Assembly: GCA_947626085.1 (NCBI GenBank)
Contig: CANQQU010000003.1
Coordinates: forward strand, 1 to 64,000
Source: an uncultured Oscillospiraceae bacterium
Lineage (GTDB): Bacteria; Bacillota; Clostridia; Oscillospirales; Oscillospiraceae
Length of the DNA: 64,000 nt
Reading direction: 5' to 3'
Under the pieces are notes generated by a model. It was not told the DNA's origin, did not search any database, and was given only the letters and a program-made list of their open reading frames with translations. Position numbers and translations under genes: made by a program. Of this stretch, positions 1-8,258 are shown piece after piece; the stretch's first letter is position 1, and each line of letters begins with the position of its first letter.

Positions 1-74
1 ACACAGAAGTTAAGCTCACACGCGCCGACGATACTTTGCGGGTAACTGCACGGGAAAATAGGTAACGCCAACAC
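1..74 (+). rRNA. rrf: 5S ribosomal RNA, 3' portion (truncated by window start)
   Basis: ACACAGAAGTTAAGCTC...GCCGACGATACTTTGCGGGTAACTGC...GGGAAAATAGGTAACGCCAAC matches conserved 5S 3' half; directly followed by tRNA-Asn. Confidence 0.85.
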
Positions 75-80
75 AAAGAT

Positions 81-156
81 TCCTCCTTAGCTCAGTCGGT
101 AGAGCAACGGACTGTTAATCCGGCGGTCGTAGGTTCAAGTCCTACAGGGGGAGCCA
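81..156 (+). tRNA. tRNA-Asn(GTT)
   Basis: Cloverleaf by eye: acceptor TCCTCCT/AGGGGGA, anticodon loop ACTGTTAAT, T-arm GTAGGTTCAAGTCCTAC, encoded CCA. Confidence 0.95.
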
Positions 157-157
157 T

Positions 158-190
158 GTCGTCGCGGACATTTTGTCCGCGACGACTTTT
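158..190 (+). terminator. Rho-independent terminator after rRNA/tRNA operon
   Basis: Perfect 12-bp stem GTCGTCGCGGAC/GTCCGCGACGAC followed by TTTT. Confidence 0.85.
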
Positions 191-202
191 GGCTTTATGA
201 AG

Positions 203-236
203 AAAAGCTGGGGCTGAACCTGACCCCAGCTTTTTT
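203..236 (+). terminator. Second tandem terminator
   Basis: AAAAGCTGGGG...CCCCAGCTTTTTT hairpin with T-run. Confidence 0.8.
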
Positions 237-332
237 GAACCGAACCAAATTGGTCGGTTGAGCAGAATTTACCCCGCCGCCGGGCTGCCCCGGCGGCGGG
301 GTCCTATCGTTTGCAGGTTACGGCCTCGGTTT

Positions 333-1520
333 TCACTGCCCAGCGTAGGGAACGGTCACATCGCAAATTCGCCAGGCGCCAGTTTCGTCCCGCTGGAAGT
401 AGATCTGAATACGGCTGTGGTAGACCATGGCCCGGTCGCCTTGGACCGTGGCGGCGGTAAAGACTACCGGGTCTGTCAGCGCGCCGGTCAGGGTATCGGC
501 GCGGCGGTCCAGGGCGTTGTTTTTTAGATACCCCATGCCCGTCAGCTTGAGGGCCTCCGGGGTGCAGAACAGCCCCAGGCCAAAGTCCAGCCGCCCGCTC
601 AGCGGGATGGCCAGCAGACTCCGGCAGAACCGGTCCGCCAGGTCCACCAGCGTCTGAAGATCGTCCCCGGTCTCCCGGGCCGCCACATATTCCGCCAGGG
701 TGTCCAGGTAGGCGGAGGCCTCTTCCGCCGCTGTGGGGTCCAGATACGCTTCATCGCTGGCCGGATAACGCTCCACCGCGGCGTAGGTATCCTCACCCGA
801 GGGGATGGCGTACCAGCGGCCGTCGCTGTGGCGCTCCAAAACGACCTGAGTCTGCACGATCACCTTTCCGGCGTAGGCCCCCGCGCCTTTGCTGACCTGG
901 CCGCTGATAGAGTAGGGGTAAAAATCCGTCCCCGCCGTAGCGGCAAATCGGATGGTGCCCTGGGCCAGACCGGAGCGCATAGGCTCCTCGCTGACACTGA
1001 CGGGGACATAGTCCCGGCAGGTAAAGGGGCTGCCCGGGGCATACTGGACAAACCGGGCGGGAAGAGCGGTCTGGACGTATTCCCGGAGGGCCTGTTCTCC
1101 CTGACCGGCGCAGGCAAAGCTGATGGGGCCCAGGCAGATATTTTCCAGGGCATAAAAGGCCAGCAGGATCGAGGAATAGGACGCCTGGGAAGCGTAGTAC
1201 CCGTCCGCCGCCAGCACCGTCATGGGGCTGCCGGGGTAGACGGTCCAGGACTGCTGGCCCTGGGTCACCGTGATCCACTCCGCCGCCTCCCCCGGGGCCT
1301 CCGCCGGGGAGAGGGAGGCGCTTTTCGCCTGGGTCAGGTTGTAGTCCGGGGTCAGCATTGTGTAGGGCCCGTAGTCCCGGCCGTCCCGGTGGAGGGTCAG
1401 GGTCAGGGCGGCGGAGACGTCCATGGGCTCCGGGACGGGGGCCGGCCCGGGACGGGCCGGGGCGCAGCCCGTCAGGAGCAGGGCCAGAAGCAGCAGAAGC
1501 GCCCATGCTTTTTTCATCAT
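333..1520 (-). CDS. Putative lipoprotein of unknown function, paralogue of the upstream ORF
   Basis: Signal peptide with lipobox LLTGC; shares GPYxxLxPDxNL, WTVYP and FGLGLFCTPEALxxxGM with 1534..2853. Confidence 0.8.
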   Translation of the reverse strand: MMKKAWALLLLLALLLTGCAPARPGPAPVPEPMDVSAALTLTLHRDGRDYGPYTMLTPDYNLTQAKSASLSPAEAPGEAAEWITVTQGQQSWTVYPGSPMTVLAADGYYASQASYSSILLAFYALENICLGPISFACAGQGEQALREYVQTALPARFVQYAPGSPFTCRDYVPVSVSEEPMRSGLAQGTIRFAATAGTDFYPYSISGQVSKGAGAYAGKVIVQTQVVLERHSDGRWYAIPSGEDTYAAVERYPASDEAYLDPTAAEEASAYLDTLAEYVAARETGDDLQTLVDLADRFCRSLLAIPLSGRLDFGLGLFCTPEALKLTGMGYLKNNALDRRADTLTGALTDPVVFTAATVQGDRAMVYHSRIQIYFQRDETGAWRICDVTVPYAGQ

Positions 1521-1533
1521 GTTCCTCCTAAAA

Positions 1534-2853
1534 TCAGCTGAGGATCCATGGCAGGGTCACATCGTCCACCCGCCAGACCCCGTCCGCTCCCCGCAGGAAG
1601 TAGATGGTGATGTCGTTCCGGCTGACGATGGCCTGATCGCCTTGGATCAAGAACACATCAAAGGAAATGGGGTCGGACAGATTGCCGTCTATCCAGCTTG
1701 CCGGGATATCCACATAGCGGTGGATCAGGCTCCGCATCCCGTACCTGGTCAGGGCCTCCGGGGTGCAGAAGACGCCAAAGTCAAAGTCCGGCTGCCCGGC
1801 AAGAGGCGCGGCCAGGACGCAGCGGCGGAACAGACCGGCAATATTCACCAGGGCCAGCTGCGGGTCCTCCGCTGAAAGGGCCTGATCCGCTTCCAGTTCC
1901 GCCGGGACGCCATCCAGCACCTGCGCCGCCTGGACTGCCTCTGGGGCGGTCAGATCCATGGAAGCCGGGTCGTTGGACGAATAATCCCGGCCCAGGGCCT
2001 CCCGTTCATGGATGGGGATGGGATACCAGTACCCGTCTTCGTGCCGCTCCAGGGCCAGCGTGCCGGTGAAGACGTTCTTGCCCTCCTGCTCTCCCATACC
2101 CAGATCCAGATATTCCAGGGAGAAGGGGAAAAACTCCTCGTCTACCTCGCCGGAGAAGGTGAAGCTGCCCTCCAGATAGCCTTCCTCGCTGTAGGTCACT
2201 TGATAGCCCAGCAGCTCGTAGTCCCGGCAGGCGCTGGTACTCAGGGGGTTGAGCCGGGCGAGCAGCGCCGGGTAGCCGTTGGCGGCGTAGTCCTCCAGCG
2301 CCGCCTCCGGGGTGTCCCCCACCGCCCCGATTCGGAACTGGCTCTTATATTCCAGATTGCTGAAGACGATGCGATACACCCGGCCGTAGCCCTCGGTGGA
2401 GTAGTAGACCGCGTTCTCCCCCTCGCCCCGCCGGGTGACGACGGGCTCCGTGGGGTAGACGGTCCAGTTTTCTCCCTGCCAGGTCAGCTCATACCAGTAG
2501 GTCACGTCGGACAGGTCCGGCGCTTCGATCTCCGTGCCCTGGAGGCTGTCCAGGCAGCCCTGCAGATTGGTATCCGGTTTGAGTCGGATGTAGGGACCGT
2601 AAACCGTCCCCTCGTAGACGAGGGATATGGTCACCGCCTCCGCCAACCCGTCCATGGGGTCGGGAATGGAAGCGGGGGCCTGGGTTTCGGTGGGCGCCTG
2701 GGTGGCCTGGGACGTGGGGGGCGCGGAAGTGGAAGCCGCCGCCGTGACAGTTTGGGAAGGCGCGGCGTCCGTCTGGGCCGGCTGGCTAGGGGCGCAGGCG
2801 GTCAGCAGCAGCGCCATGGACAGCAGAAGGATCGATAGTTTTTTCATTTTCAA
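1534..2853 (-). CDS. Putative lipoprotein of unknown function
   Basis: MKMKKLSILLLSMALLLTACAPS lipobox, Ser/Thr-rich linker, similar to downstream paralogue. Confidence 0.8.
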   Translation of the reverse strand: MKMKKLSILLLSMALLLTACAPSQPAQTDAAPSQTVTAAASTSAPPTSQATQAPTETQAPASIPDPMDGLAEAVTISLVYEGTVYGPYIRLKPDTNLQGCLDSLQGTEIEAPDLSDVTYWYELTWQGENWTVYPTEPVVTRRGEGENAVYYSTEGYGRVYRIVFSNLEYKSQFRIGAVGDTPEAALEDYAANGYPALLARLNPLSTSACRDYELLGYQVTYSEEGYLEGSFTFSGEVDEEFFPFSLEYLDLGMGEQEGKNVFTGTLALERHEDGYWYPIPIHEREALGRDYSSNDPASMDLTAPEAVQAAQVLDGVPAELEADQALSAEDPQLALVNIAGLFRRCVLAAPLAGQPDFDFGVFCTPEALTRYGMRSLIHRYVDIPASWIDGNLSDPISFDVFLIQGDQAIVSRNDITIYFLRGADGVWRVDDVTLPWILS

Positions 2854-2926
2854 AGCCTCCTTGAAGGTGTTTTCACTGGGTATGTGTACGGTCGCGCCGG
2901 GCAGGTGACATTTTTTCGTAAAAAAC

Positions 2927-2955
2927 TTGCGGTTTCAAAAAATTTGTCCTATACT
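2927..2955 (+). promoter_or_regulatory. Sigma-A type promoter for ECF sigma gene
   Basis: TTGCGG - 17 nt - TATACT upstream of 3024. Confidence 0.6.
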
Positions 2956-3023
2956 GAAAAAAAGAAGTCACCAACTGCCGCCGGGCGTACACAGAAAGGG
3001 TAGAGAGAAGAAAAAGAGGGGAG

Positions 3024-3524
3024 ATGGCGCCGCCGATGACCCAGGAGCAAAGCGAACAGATCGAGCAGTGCTATCTAGCCTACTACCGCCCTTTGCTTTC
3101 CTATGCCCGCGCCGCCCTGGGCCGGGAGGCCCTGGCGGAGGAGGCGGTCCAGGAGGCCTTCGGCATCGTCTGCCGGAAGCCGGAGGAATTTCTGGCGGCG
3201 GAAAACCGCCGGGCCTGGGTCTATCAGGTGCTGAAATTCGTGATCCAGAATCAGCGCCGGGTCCAGGCCCGGGCGGAGCGGTTCTTTTCCGGCAGCCTGG
3301 AGGAGACGGACCCGGAGACCCTGGGGGCCGCGACGGACCCGGAGGACCCGGATCTTCTGTACGGCGACCTGGCTCAGACGGCGGAATACCGGCTGATCCG
3401 CCGCCTGACGGAGGAACAGCTCTCCATGCTGGAGCTGGCCCAGGAGCTGGGCATCTCCGTCAGCGCCTGCAAGAAGCGGGTCCAGCGAGCCCGGGAATTT
3501 CTGCGACGCAGGCTCAGGCTTTGA
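3024..3524 (+). CDS. ECF-like RNA polymerase sigma factor
   Basis: Sigma-2 like YLAYYRPLLSYARAALG...AEEAVQEAFGIV and sigma-4 HTH LAQELGISVSACKKRVQRAREFLRRRL; RBS AGAGGGGAG. Confidence 0.8.
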   Translation: MAPPMTQEQSEQIEQCYLAYYRPLLSYARAALGREALAEEAVQEAFGIVCRKPEEFLAAENRRAWVYQVLKFVIQNQRRVQARAERFFSGSLEETDPETLGAATDPEDPDLLYGDLAQTAEYRLIRRLTEEQLSMLELAQELGISVSACKKRVQRAREFLRRRLRL

Positions 3525-3540
3525 AGAAGGAGGCATTCAC

Positions 3541-4182
3541 ATGGATTTAAATAAAATGAACGCCGAGGAGCTTCGCGCCCTTCTCCAGGCCGACGCGGCG
3601 GGGGAGGACTTGGACCCGGAGCTGGTCTGGGCGGCGGCGGAGCGGCTGTCCCAGCTGGAACCGGCCCGGCACACCCCGCAAGAGGGCTGGAAGCAGTTTC
3701 AGGCCCATTATGCCCCGCCCCGGGTGCGTGTCGGCCCTTGGGTCCGGCGGATCGGGGCCCTGGCGGCGGCGGTGGTGCTGATTTTGGGTCTGGCTCTGCC
3801 AAGACATCAGCAGGCGGCGGGGCCTCTGACCCAGGCCCTGGCCTCCGTGGGCCTGCCGGACCAGGCGCCGGCGGTGCCGGAGGGGTATCAGATCCGGGAG
3901 GTGGCGGTGGTGAACACCCTGGGCCTCCTCTCGGTCAGCGCCACCTACGAAAAGGACGGGGCGGTTTTGTCCGTCCGTTTTTTCCAGGACACCCTGGGCA
4001 GGGAGGTCCCGGCCCCTACGGAGACGGCGGAGCGCTACGAAACGGCGGCGGGCACCTGCTACATCACCCGGGAGGAGGACGCCCTCAGCGCCCTCTGGGC
4101 CCTGTCCGGCTGCAAGTGCCGTGTCAGCGGGAATTTGACGCTGGAGCAGATCAAGACCATGGTGGACTCCCTGACGGTCTGA
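3541..4182 (+). CDS. Putative membrane anti-sigma factor / DUF4367-like protein
   Basis: 17 nt downstream of sigma gene; N-terminal cytoplasmic region, single TM (IGALAAAVVLILGLAL), extracytoplasmic C-terminus. Confidence 0.6.
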   Translation: MDLNKMNAEELRALLQADAAGEDLDPELVWAAAERLSQLEPARHTPQEGWKQFQAHYAPPRVRVGPWVRRIGALAAAVVLILGLALPRHQQAAGPLTQALASVGLPDQAPAVPEGYQIREVAVVNTLGLLSVSATYEKDGAVLSVRFFQDTLGREVPAPTETAERYETAAGTCYITREEDALSALWALSGCKCRVSGNLTLEQIKTMVDSLTV

Positions 4183-4201
4183 CCGCTCTGAAAAACAGAA
4201 G

Positions 4202-4248
4202 AAACCGGCGGGGAAACAGACGCGCGCCTGTTTCCCCACCGGTTTTTT
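4202..4248 (+). terminator. Rho-independent terminator
   Basis: AAACCGGCGGGGAAACAG...CTGTTTCCCCACCGGTTTTTT. Confidence 0.85.
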
Positions 4249-4268
4249 GCCGGGCGCGGAAGGAAGCG

Positions 4269-4856
4269 TTACCGGGCCCAGTTTTTTTCAAACATTCTTG
4301 TGTAGCGCATGGTCAGGACCGGATCGGGGCAGTAGCCGGGGACGCAGGCGTAGAGCAGCTGATCTCCCAGCAGGTAGCCCCGGTAGTGGGCCACCTTCAT
4401 CCCGTAGACCTCCAGGGCGATCCAGTACTCGGTGACGGCGTCGAAGCGCGTTTGACCGTCGGGCGACAGTTTTTCCTGAAAGGCGTCCATCTCCGCCCTG
4501 GCTGCCCGGCAGGCGGGCAGATCGTAGGCCTGCCGGGTTCCCAGATAGTCCTCCGACTCGACCTGCTCCCAGGTGCAGTTGGGGGCCAGGGGGTTTTGAA
4601 AATGCGCATAGTTCATCCGAAGCCCCAGGGCCCCGGCGAAGCAGAGGCAGGCGGCGCTTCGCCGGCACACGGCGGATAGATACTGTTCCGCCGCCTCCCG
4701 GCCTGCGGGTTCGCGGCAAAGCTCTTCGGCCGCCGCCAAATACCGGGCCCGGATCTCCCGGAAGTCGGGGGAAATTTGGCACAGTTCCGTCTCCACCGCC
4801 GCCACCAGGTCCTGCCCCAGCAGCAATGACAGCAGCTTTTCTTTGTGATCCATCAT
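4269..4856 (-). CDS. Hypothetical protein
   Basis: 195-aa ORF with coding-like composition; no family recognised. Confidence 0.65.
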   Translation of the reverse strand: MMDHKEKLLSLLLGQDLVAAVETELCQISPDFREIRARYLAAAEELCREPAGREAAEQYLSAVCRRSAACLCFAGALGLRMNYAHFQNPLAPNCTWEQVESEDYLGTRQAYDLPACRAARAEMDAFQEKLSPDGQTRFDAVTEYWIALEVYGMKVAHYRGYLLGDQLLYACVPGYCPDPVLTMRYTRMFEKNWAR

Positions 4857-4956
4857 TCATTTTTCTCCTTTATGGAATAGGTCCGTCGCCCATATTATAG
4901 CCCATGGGGCCTGCGAAAGTTGTCGAAACCGGTCGGAAAATGAAATAAATACGGGG

Positions 4957-4990
4957 CGAAAAGGGCCGGCGTCCATTCAGACGCCGGTCC
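4957..4990 (-). terminator. Terminator of ABC transporter transcript
   Basis: On minus strand GGACCGGCGTC..GACGCCGGCCCTTTT. Confidence 0.65.
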
Positions 4991-5016
4991 TTCAATGAAA
5001 ATAAGGTTTGTATCGT

Positions 5017-6681
5017 CTATTGTTTTTCTTCCCCGGTTGCCCGCGGACCAAACGGCGCCCGCCGCTCCCGCACCGTGCCGCCCTCCATGACTAAGATCCG
5101 GTCATACTGCCCTGTCAGCCCGTCCTGGAGCCGGTGGGTGACGGTGAGCAGGGTCAGGTCCCGCATTTCAAGCAATTCCCCCTCGATCTCGTTGGCGGTG
5201 GCCACGTCGATGGCCGAAACCCCCTCGTCCAGGATCAGCACCTGGACCTCCCGAATCATGGCCCGGGCCAGGGCCACCCGCTGCCGCTCCCCGCCAGAGA
5301 GCTTGGAGCCGTTTTCCCCGCAGGGCCCGTCCAGCCCGCCGGGAATAGCCTTCAAGAACCGCTCCACCCCAGAGCGGCGGAGGGCCCGGGTCAGGGCCTC
5401 CTCCGAAAATTCCTCTCCCAGGCAGATATTGAACCGGAGGGTGTCGTTAAAAAGGAATGTGTTCTGCTGGATGACGGTGACCAGCTTCCGCAGCCCCGCC
5501 GGGTCCAGGTCGTGAAGCTCCGTCCCATCATAGCGGATGGCGCCCTGATAGTCTGGGTAGCTGCCGGTCAGGAGCCGGATCAGGGTGGTTTTCCCGCAGC
5601 CGCTGGGGCCCAGCAGGGCCACCTTCTCGTTTTTCCGAATGGTCAGGCAGAGATCCTCCAGTACCGGGATGCCCGGCTGATACCGGAAGGCGAGATGTTC
5701 AACCTCCAGGGCGTTTTCCAGCCGGGGCCGCGCCCTGCCGGAAAGATCCGGGCCCTTTTCGTCCAGGAAGCCGCGTAAAAGCCGGATATTCTCCCGGTTG
5801 CTCAGCAGCAGGGGCAGCATCTCGGCATAGACGGTCAGGTAGCTGCTGAAAAAGCCGAACAGGGACACAAACAGCACCAGGGTGCCCACGGTAATGTCTC
5901 CCCGGACGGCCATGGTCCCCGCCACGAGGAAGGTGACGATCCAGGCGGCCCGGTCCAGAAATCTGCCGATGTTCTCCAGCTCCGCGATGGCCACCCCCAG
6001 CCTTTTTTCCAGCCGGGCCACGTCCCCGCTGGCCTGGCGGAACCGGCGGCGGAAGCTGGGGAAGACGCCGTAGGCGGCGATGACGTCGTGGCCGTTGAGG
6101 GACTCCTTGAGCTGGACGTTCAGAGCGGCCCCCAGCTCCACCTGCTCCGTCATCAGGGCGGTCAGCTTCCGGTTGAACCGCAGCGGCAGGATCATGGACA
6201 GGCCGCCGCAGAGGACGGACAGGGCCGCCAGCAGGGGGCTGTACCAGATCATGATCCCCAGCACCACCAGGGCGGAGACGCCGTAGCTGATGAGGTAGAA
6301 CACCGGCCTGGTCAAATTCTGGACCACCGTACCCACGGTGCCGGTGATGTGGGACAGATACTCCGCCGTGTCCTTTTCCCCGAAGCGGGGGACGGAGCGG
6401 GCCATGATGGCGTCGTACAGGTCATTGCGCAGGCTCTCCCAAAAGCGGAAGGTGAACCATTTTTCTGTGATCCCGTCCAGAAAATAGCCTGTGGCGACGG
6501 CCAGCACCGCCCCGGCGGCCACCCATAAAAATCGAAGAAAGCCGGAAATATCGCCGGAGACGATCAAATCGATCATCCGCTGCTCCAAAACCGCGGACAG
6601 CGGCGTGAGCAGCTGGGTCAAAATGCCCAGCAGCACCGCCAGGGCGGCCAGGGGAAGGTGCCGTTTAAAATAGCGCAGCAT
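5017..6681 (-). CDS. ABC transporter ATP-binding/permease (half-exporter)
   Basis: N-terminal TM domain; Walker A GPSGCGKTT, signature LSGGERQRVALARA, Walker B VLILDEGVSAID. Confidence 0.9.
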   Translation of the reverse strand: MLRYFKRHLPLAALAVLLGILTQLLTPLSAVLEQRMIDLIVSGDISGFLRFLWVAAGAVLAVATGYFLDGITEKWFTFRFWESLRNDLYDAIMARSVPRFGEKDTAEYLSHITGTVGTVVQNLTRPVFYLISYGVSALVVLGIMIWYSPLLAALSVLCGGLSMILPLRFNRKLTALMTEQVELGAALNVQLKESLNGHDVIAAYGVFPSFRRRFRQASGDVARLEKRLGVAIAELENIGRFLDRAAWIVTFLVAGTMAVRGDITVGTLVLFVSLFGFFSSYLTVYAEMLPLLLSNRENIRLLRGFLDEKGPDLSGRARPRLENALEVEHLAFRYQPGIPVLEDLCLTIRKNEKVALLGPSGCGKTTLIRLLTGSYPDYQGAIRYDGTELHDLDPAGLRKLVTVIQQNTFLFNDTLRFNICLGEEFSEEALTRALRRSGVERFLKAIPGGLDGPCGENGSKLSGGERQRVALARAMIREVQVLILDEGVSAIDVATANEIEGELLEMRDLTLLTVTHRLQDGLTGQYDRILVMEGGTVRERRAPFGPRATGEEKQ

Positions 6682-7512
6682 TTATTTTCCCCCCTTGCCG
6701 TGGCTTCTCTTATCGGTGATGATCCGGATGCCCTCCGTCTCCATGGCCGCGAGACGGGCCGCCGCCAAAAGCGGAAGCATCGCGCCGTTCATATTGACGG
6801 CGTAAGCCACAGTCTCGCCGTCCTCCGTTTCCAGCGTCAGACTCTCCGCCAGCTTCCGCACGGTAAACTTTTGCAAGATCTCCTCCGCCTCGCTCTGAGC
6901 TATCCCGGCCAGCTTTGCCAGTACGCCGGTGGTGCGGTGCCTGGGGGCCTGCCGATACAGCGTGATCAGCATCGTCAGGGCGTTTGGCAGCGACAAGAGT
7001 TCAAACAGCCGGGCCGCGTCCCCGCCGGCGGAAAGAAGATCGGCCAAACGCCCCGCCCCGCCCCACGCGGCAGATAAAAACGACTGCTCCCCAGATAATA
7101 TCGCCGTAATGAACCCATCCTCGGTGATCAGAATCGTTTCGCCGGCGCTGCCGTGAACGCCGCGAAAGTCCACAATATCCGCCACCTTGTCCAGGCTTCC
7201 GTAAAGCGCCGTCTCCCGCATCAGCGAAACGGTCCGCTCCACGCGCTTTTCTTCCGGCAGCGAAGCGATATATTTTCGGACCGTCTCCTCCAGATCCTCC
7301 CGCCGGGCGCTGGTCCTGCCAAAGAGGGCGTCCACCGTCACCCCCAGGATGTCGGACAGGGCCGGAAGCAGAGAGACGTCCGGCGTTCCCCCGCTCTCCC
7401 ACTGGGACACGGCGGAGCTGCTGACGCCGATGGCCTCCCCCAGCTCCCTTTGCGTAAGCCCCTTTTCCTTTCGGTATTTCAGGATCTGCTGGCCAATGAT
7501 CGAATAGCTCAT
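6682..7512 (-). CDS. XRE-family helix-turn-helix regulator
   Basis: MSYSIIGQQILKYRKEKGLTQRELGEAIGVSSSAVSQWESGGTPDVSLLPALSDILGV; ORF extends to 7572 but the ATG after GGAGGG at 7512 is more likely. Confidence 0.85.
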   Translation of the reverse strand: MSYSIIGQQILKYRKEKGLTQRELGEAIGVSSSAVSQWESGGTPDVSLLPALSDILGVTVDALFGRTSARREDLEETVRKYIASLPEEKRVERTVSLMRETALYGSLDKVADIVDFRGVHGSAGETILITEDGFITAILSGEQSFLSAAWGGAGRLADLLSAGGDAARLFELLSLPNALTMLITLYRQAPRHRTTGVLAKLAGIAQSEAEEILQKFTVRKLAESLTLETEDGETVAYAVNMNGAMLPLLAAARLAAMETEGIRIITDKRSHGKGGK

Positions 7513-7625
7513 TGTGTGCCCTCCCTTGATAAACTGCGCTTTCATTATAGCGCCAGGGCCGCTTAATCGCAAGGAGCGCGTACTAAAGGAAATTTAAGCC
7601 GCGCTTAAAACCACTTGCGGGTCCG

Positions 7626-7664
7626 AAAAGCGCCCCGTCCCTGACCCGGGACGGGGCGCTTTTC
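7626..7664 (-). terminator. Rho-independent terminator (bidirectional shape)
   Basis: AAAAGCGCCCCGTCCC TGA CCCGGGACGGGGCGCTTTT. Confidence 0.85.
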
Positions 7665-7904
7665 TCAGATTTGCCGGTACATGGCGTCGGCGTCGTCCTT
7701 GCGGACATTGTCCGCCACCTGCAAAACCTCCACGGCCACCACCCGGGGGCCCATGGAAATTTCGATCCGATCTCCGGGCTTGACTTCATAGCCTGCCTTG
7801 GCCGGGCGGCCGTTCACCGCGATCCGCCCGTTGTCGCAGGCTTCGTTGGCCACGGTGCGGCGCTTGATCAGCCGGGAGACCTTCAAAAACTTATCCAGCC
7901 GCAT
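7665..7904 (-). CDS. rqcP: S4-domain RNA-binding protein (RqcP/YabO-like)
   Basis: MRLDKFLKVSRLIKRRTVANEACDNGRIAVNGRPAKAGYEVKPGD S4 fold; adjacent to HU and SpoVB-like gene as commonly seen in Firmicutes. Confidence 0.85.
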   Translation of the reverse strand: MRLDKFLKVSRLIKRRTVANEACDNGRIAVNGRPAKAGYEVKPGDRIEISMGPRVVAVEVLQVADNVRKDDADAMYRQI

Positions 7905-8181
7905 GTTCTTTCGCGACCCGCTCCTTCAGCACCCGGCTGGCCTTGAACACCGGCAGACGGGTGGCGGACAGCTCCATGGGCTCCTGGGTCTTGGGATTCC
8001 GGGCGGTACGGGCCTCCCGATCCTTGACGGAGAACACCCCAAAGCCGGACAGCTGCACCCGGTCCCCCTGGGCAAGGGCGGCGGCCATGGCTTCCAGGGC
8101 CGCGCTGAGGACCTTCTCCGTGTCCTTCTTGGAAACTCCGGCGCTCTGGGCGGCGGCGGCGATCAAATCTGTCTTGTTCAT
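7891..8181 (-). CDS. hup: HU family DNA-binding protein
   Basis: MNKTDLIAAAAQSAGVSKKDTEKVLSAAL...GFGVFSVKDREARTARNPKTQEPMEL. Confidence 0.95.
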   Translation of the reverse strand: MNKTDLIAAAAQSAGVSKKDTEKVLSAALEAMAAALAQGDRVQLSGFGVFSVKDREARTARNPKTQEPMELSATRLPVFKASRVLKERVAKEHAAG

Positions 8182-8258
8182 AAAATTGCGCTCCTTCGGT
8201 GATAAAAAATTTCGCTTTTCTACGGTATCATATTTTTGCCCAAAATGCAAGGACTATT

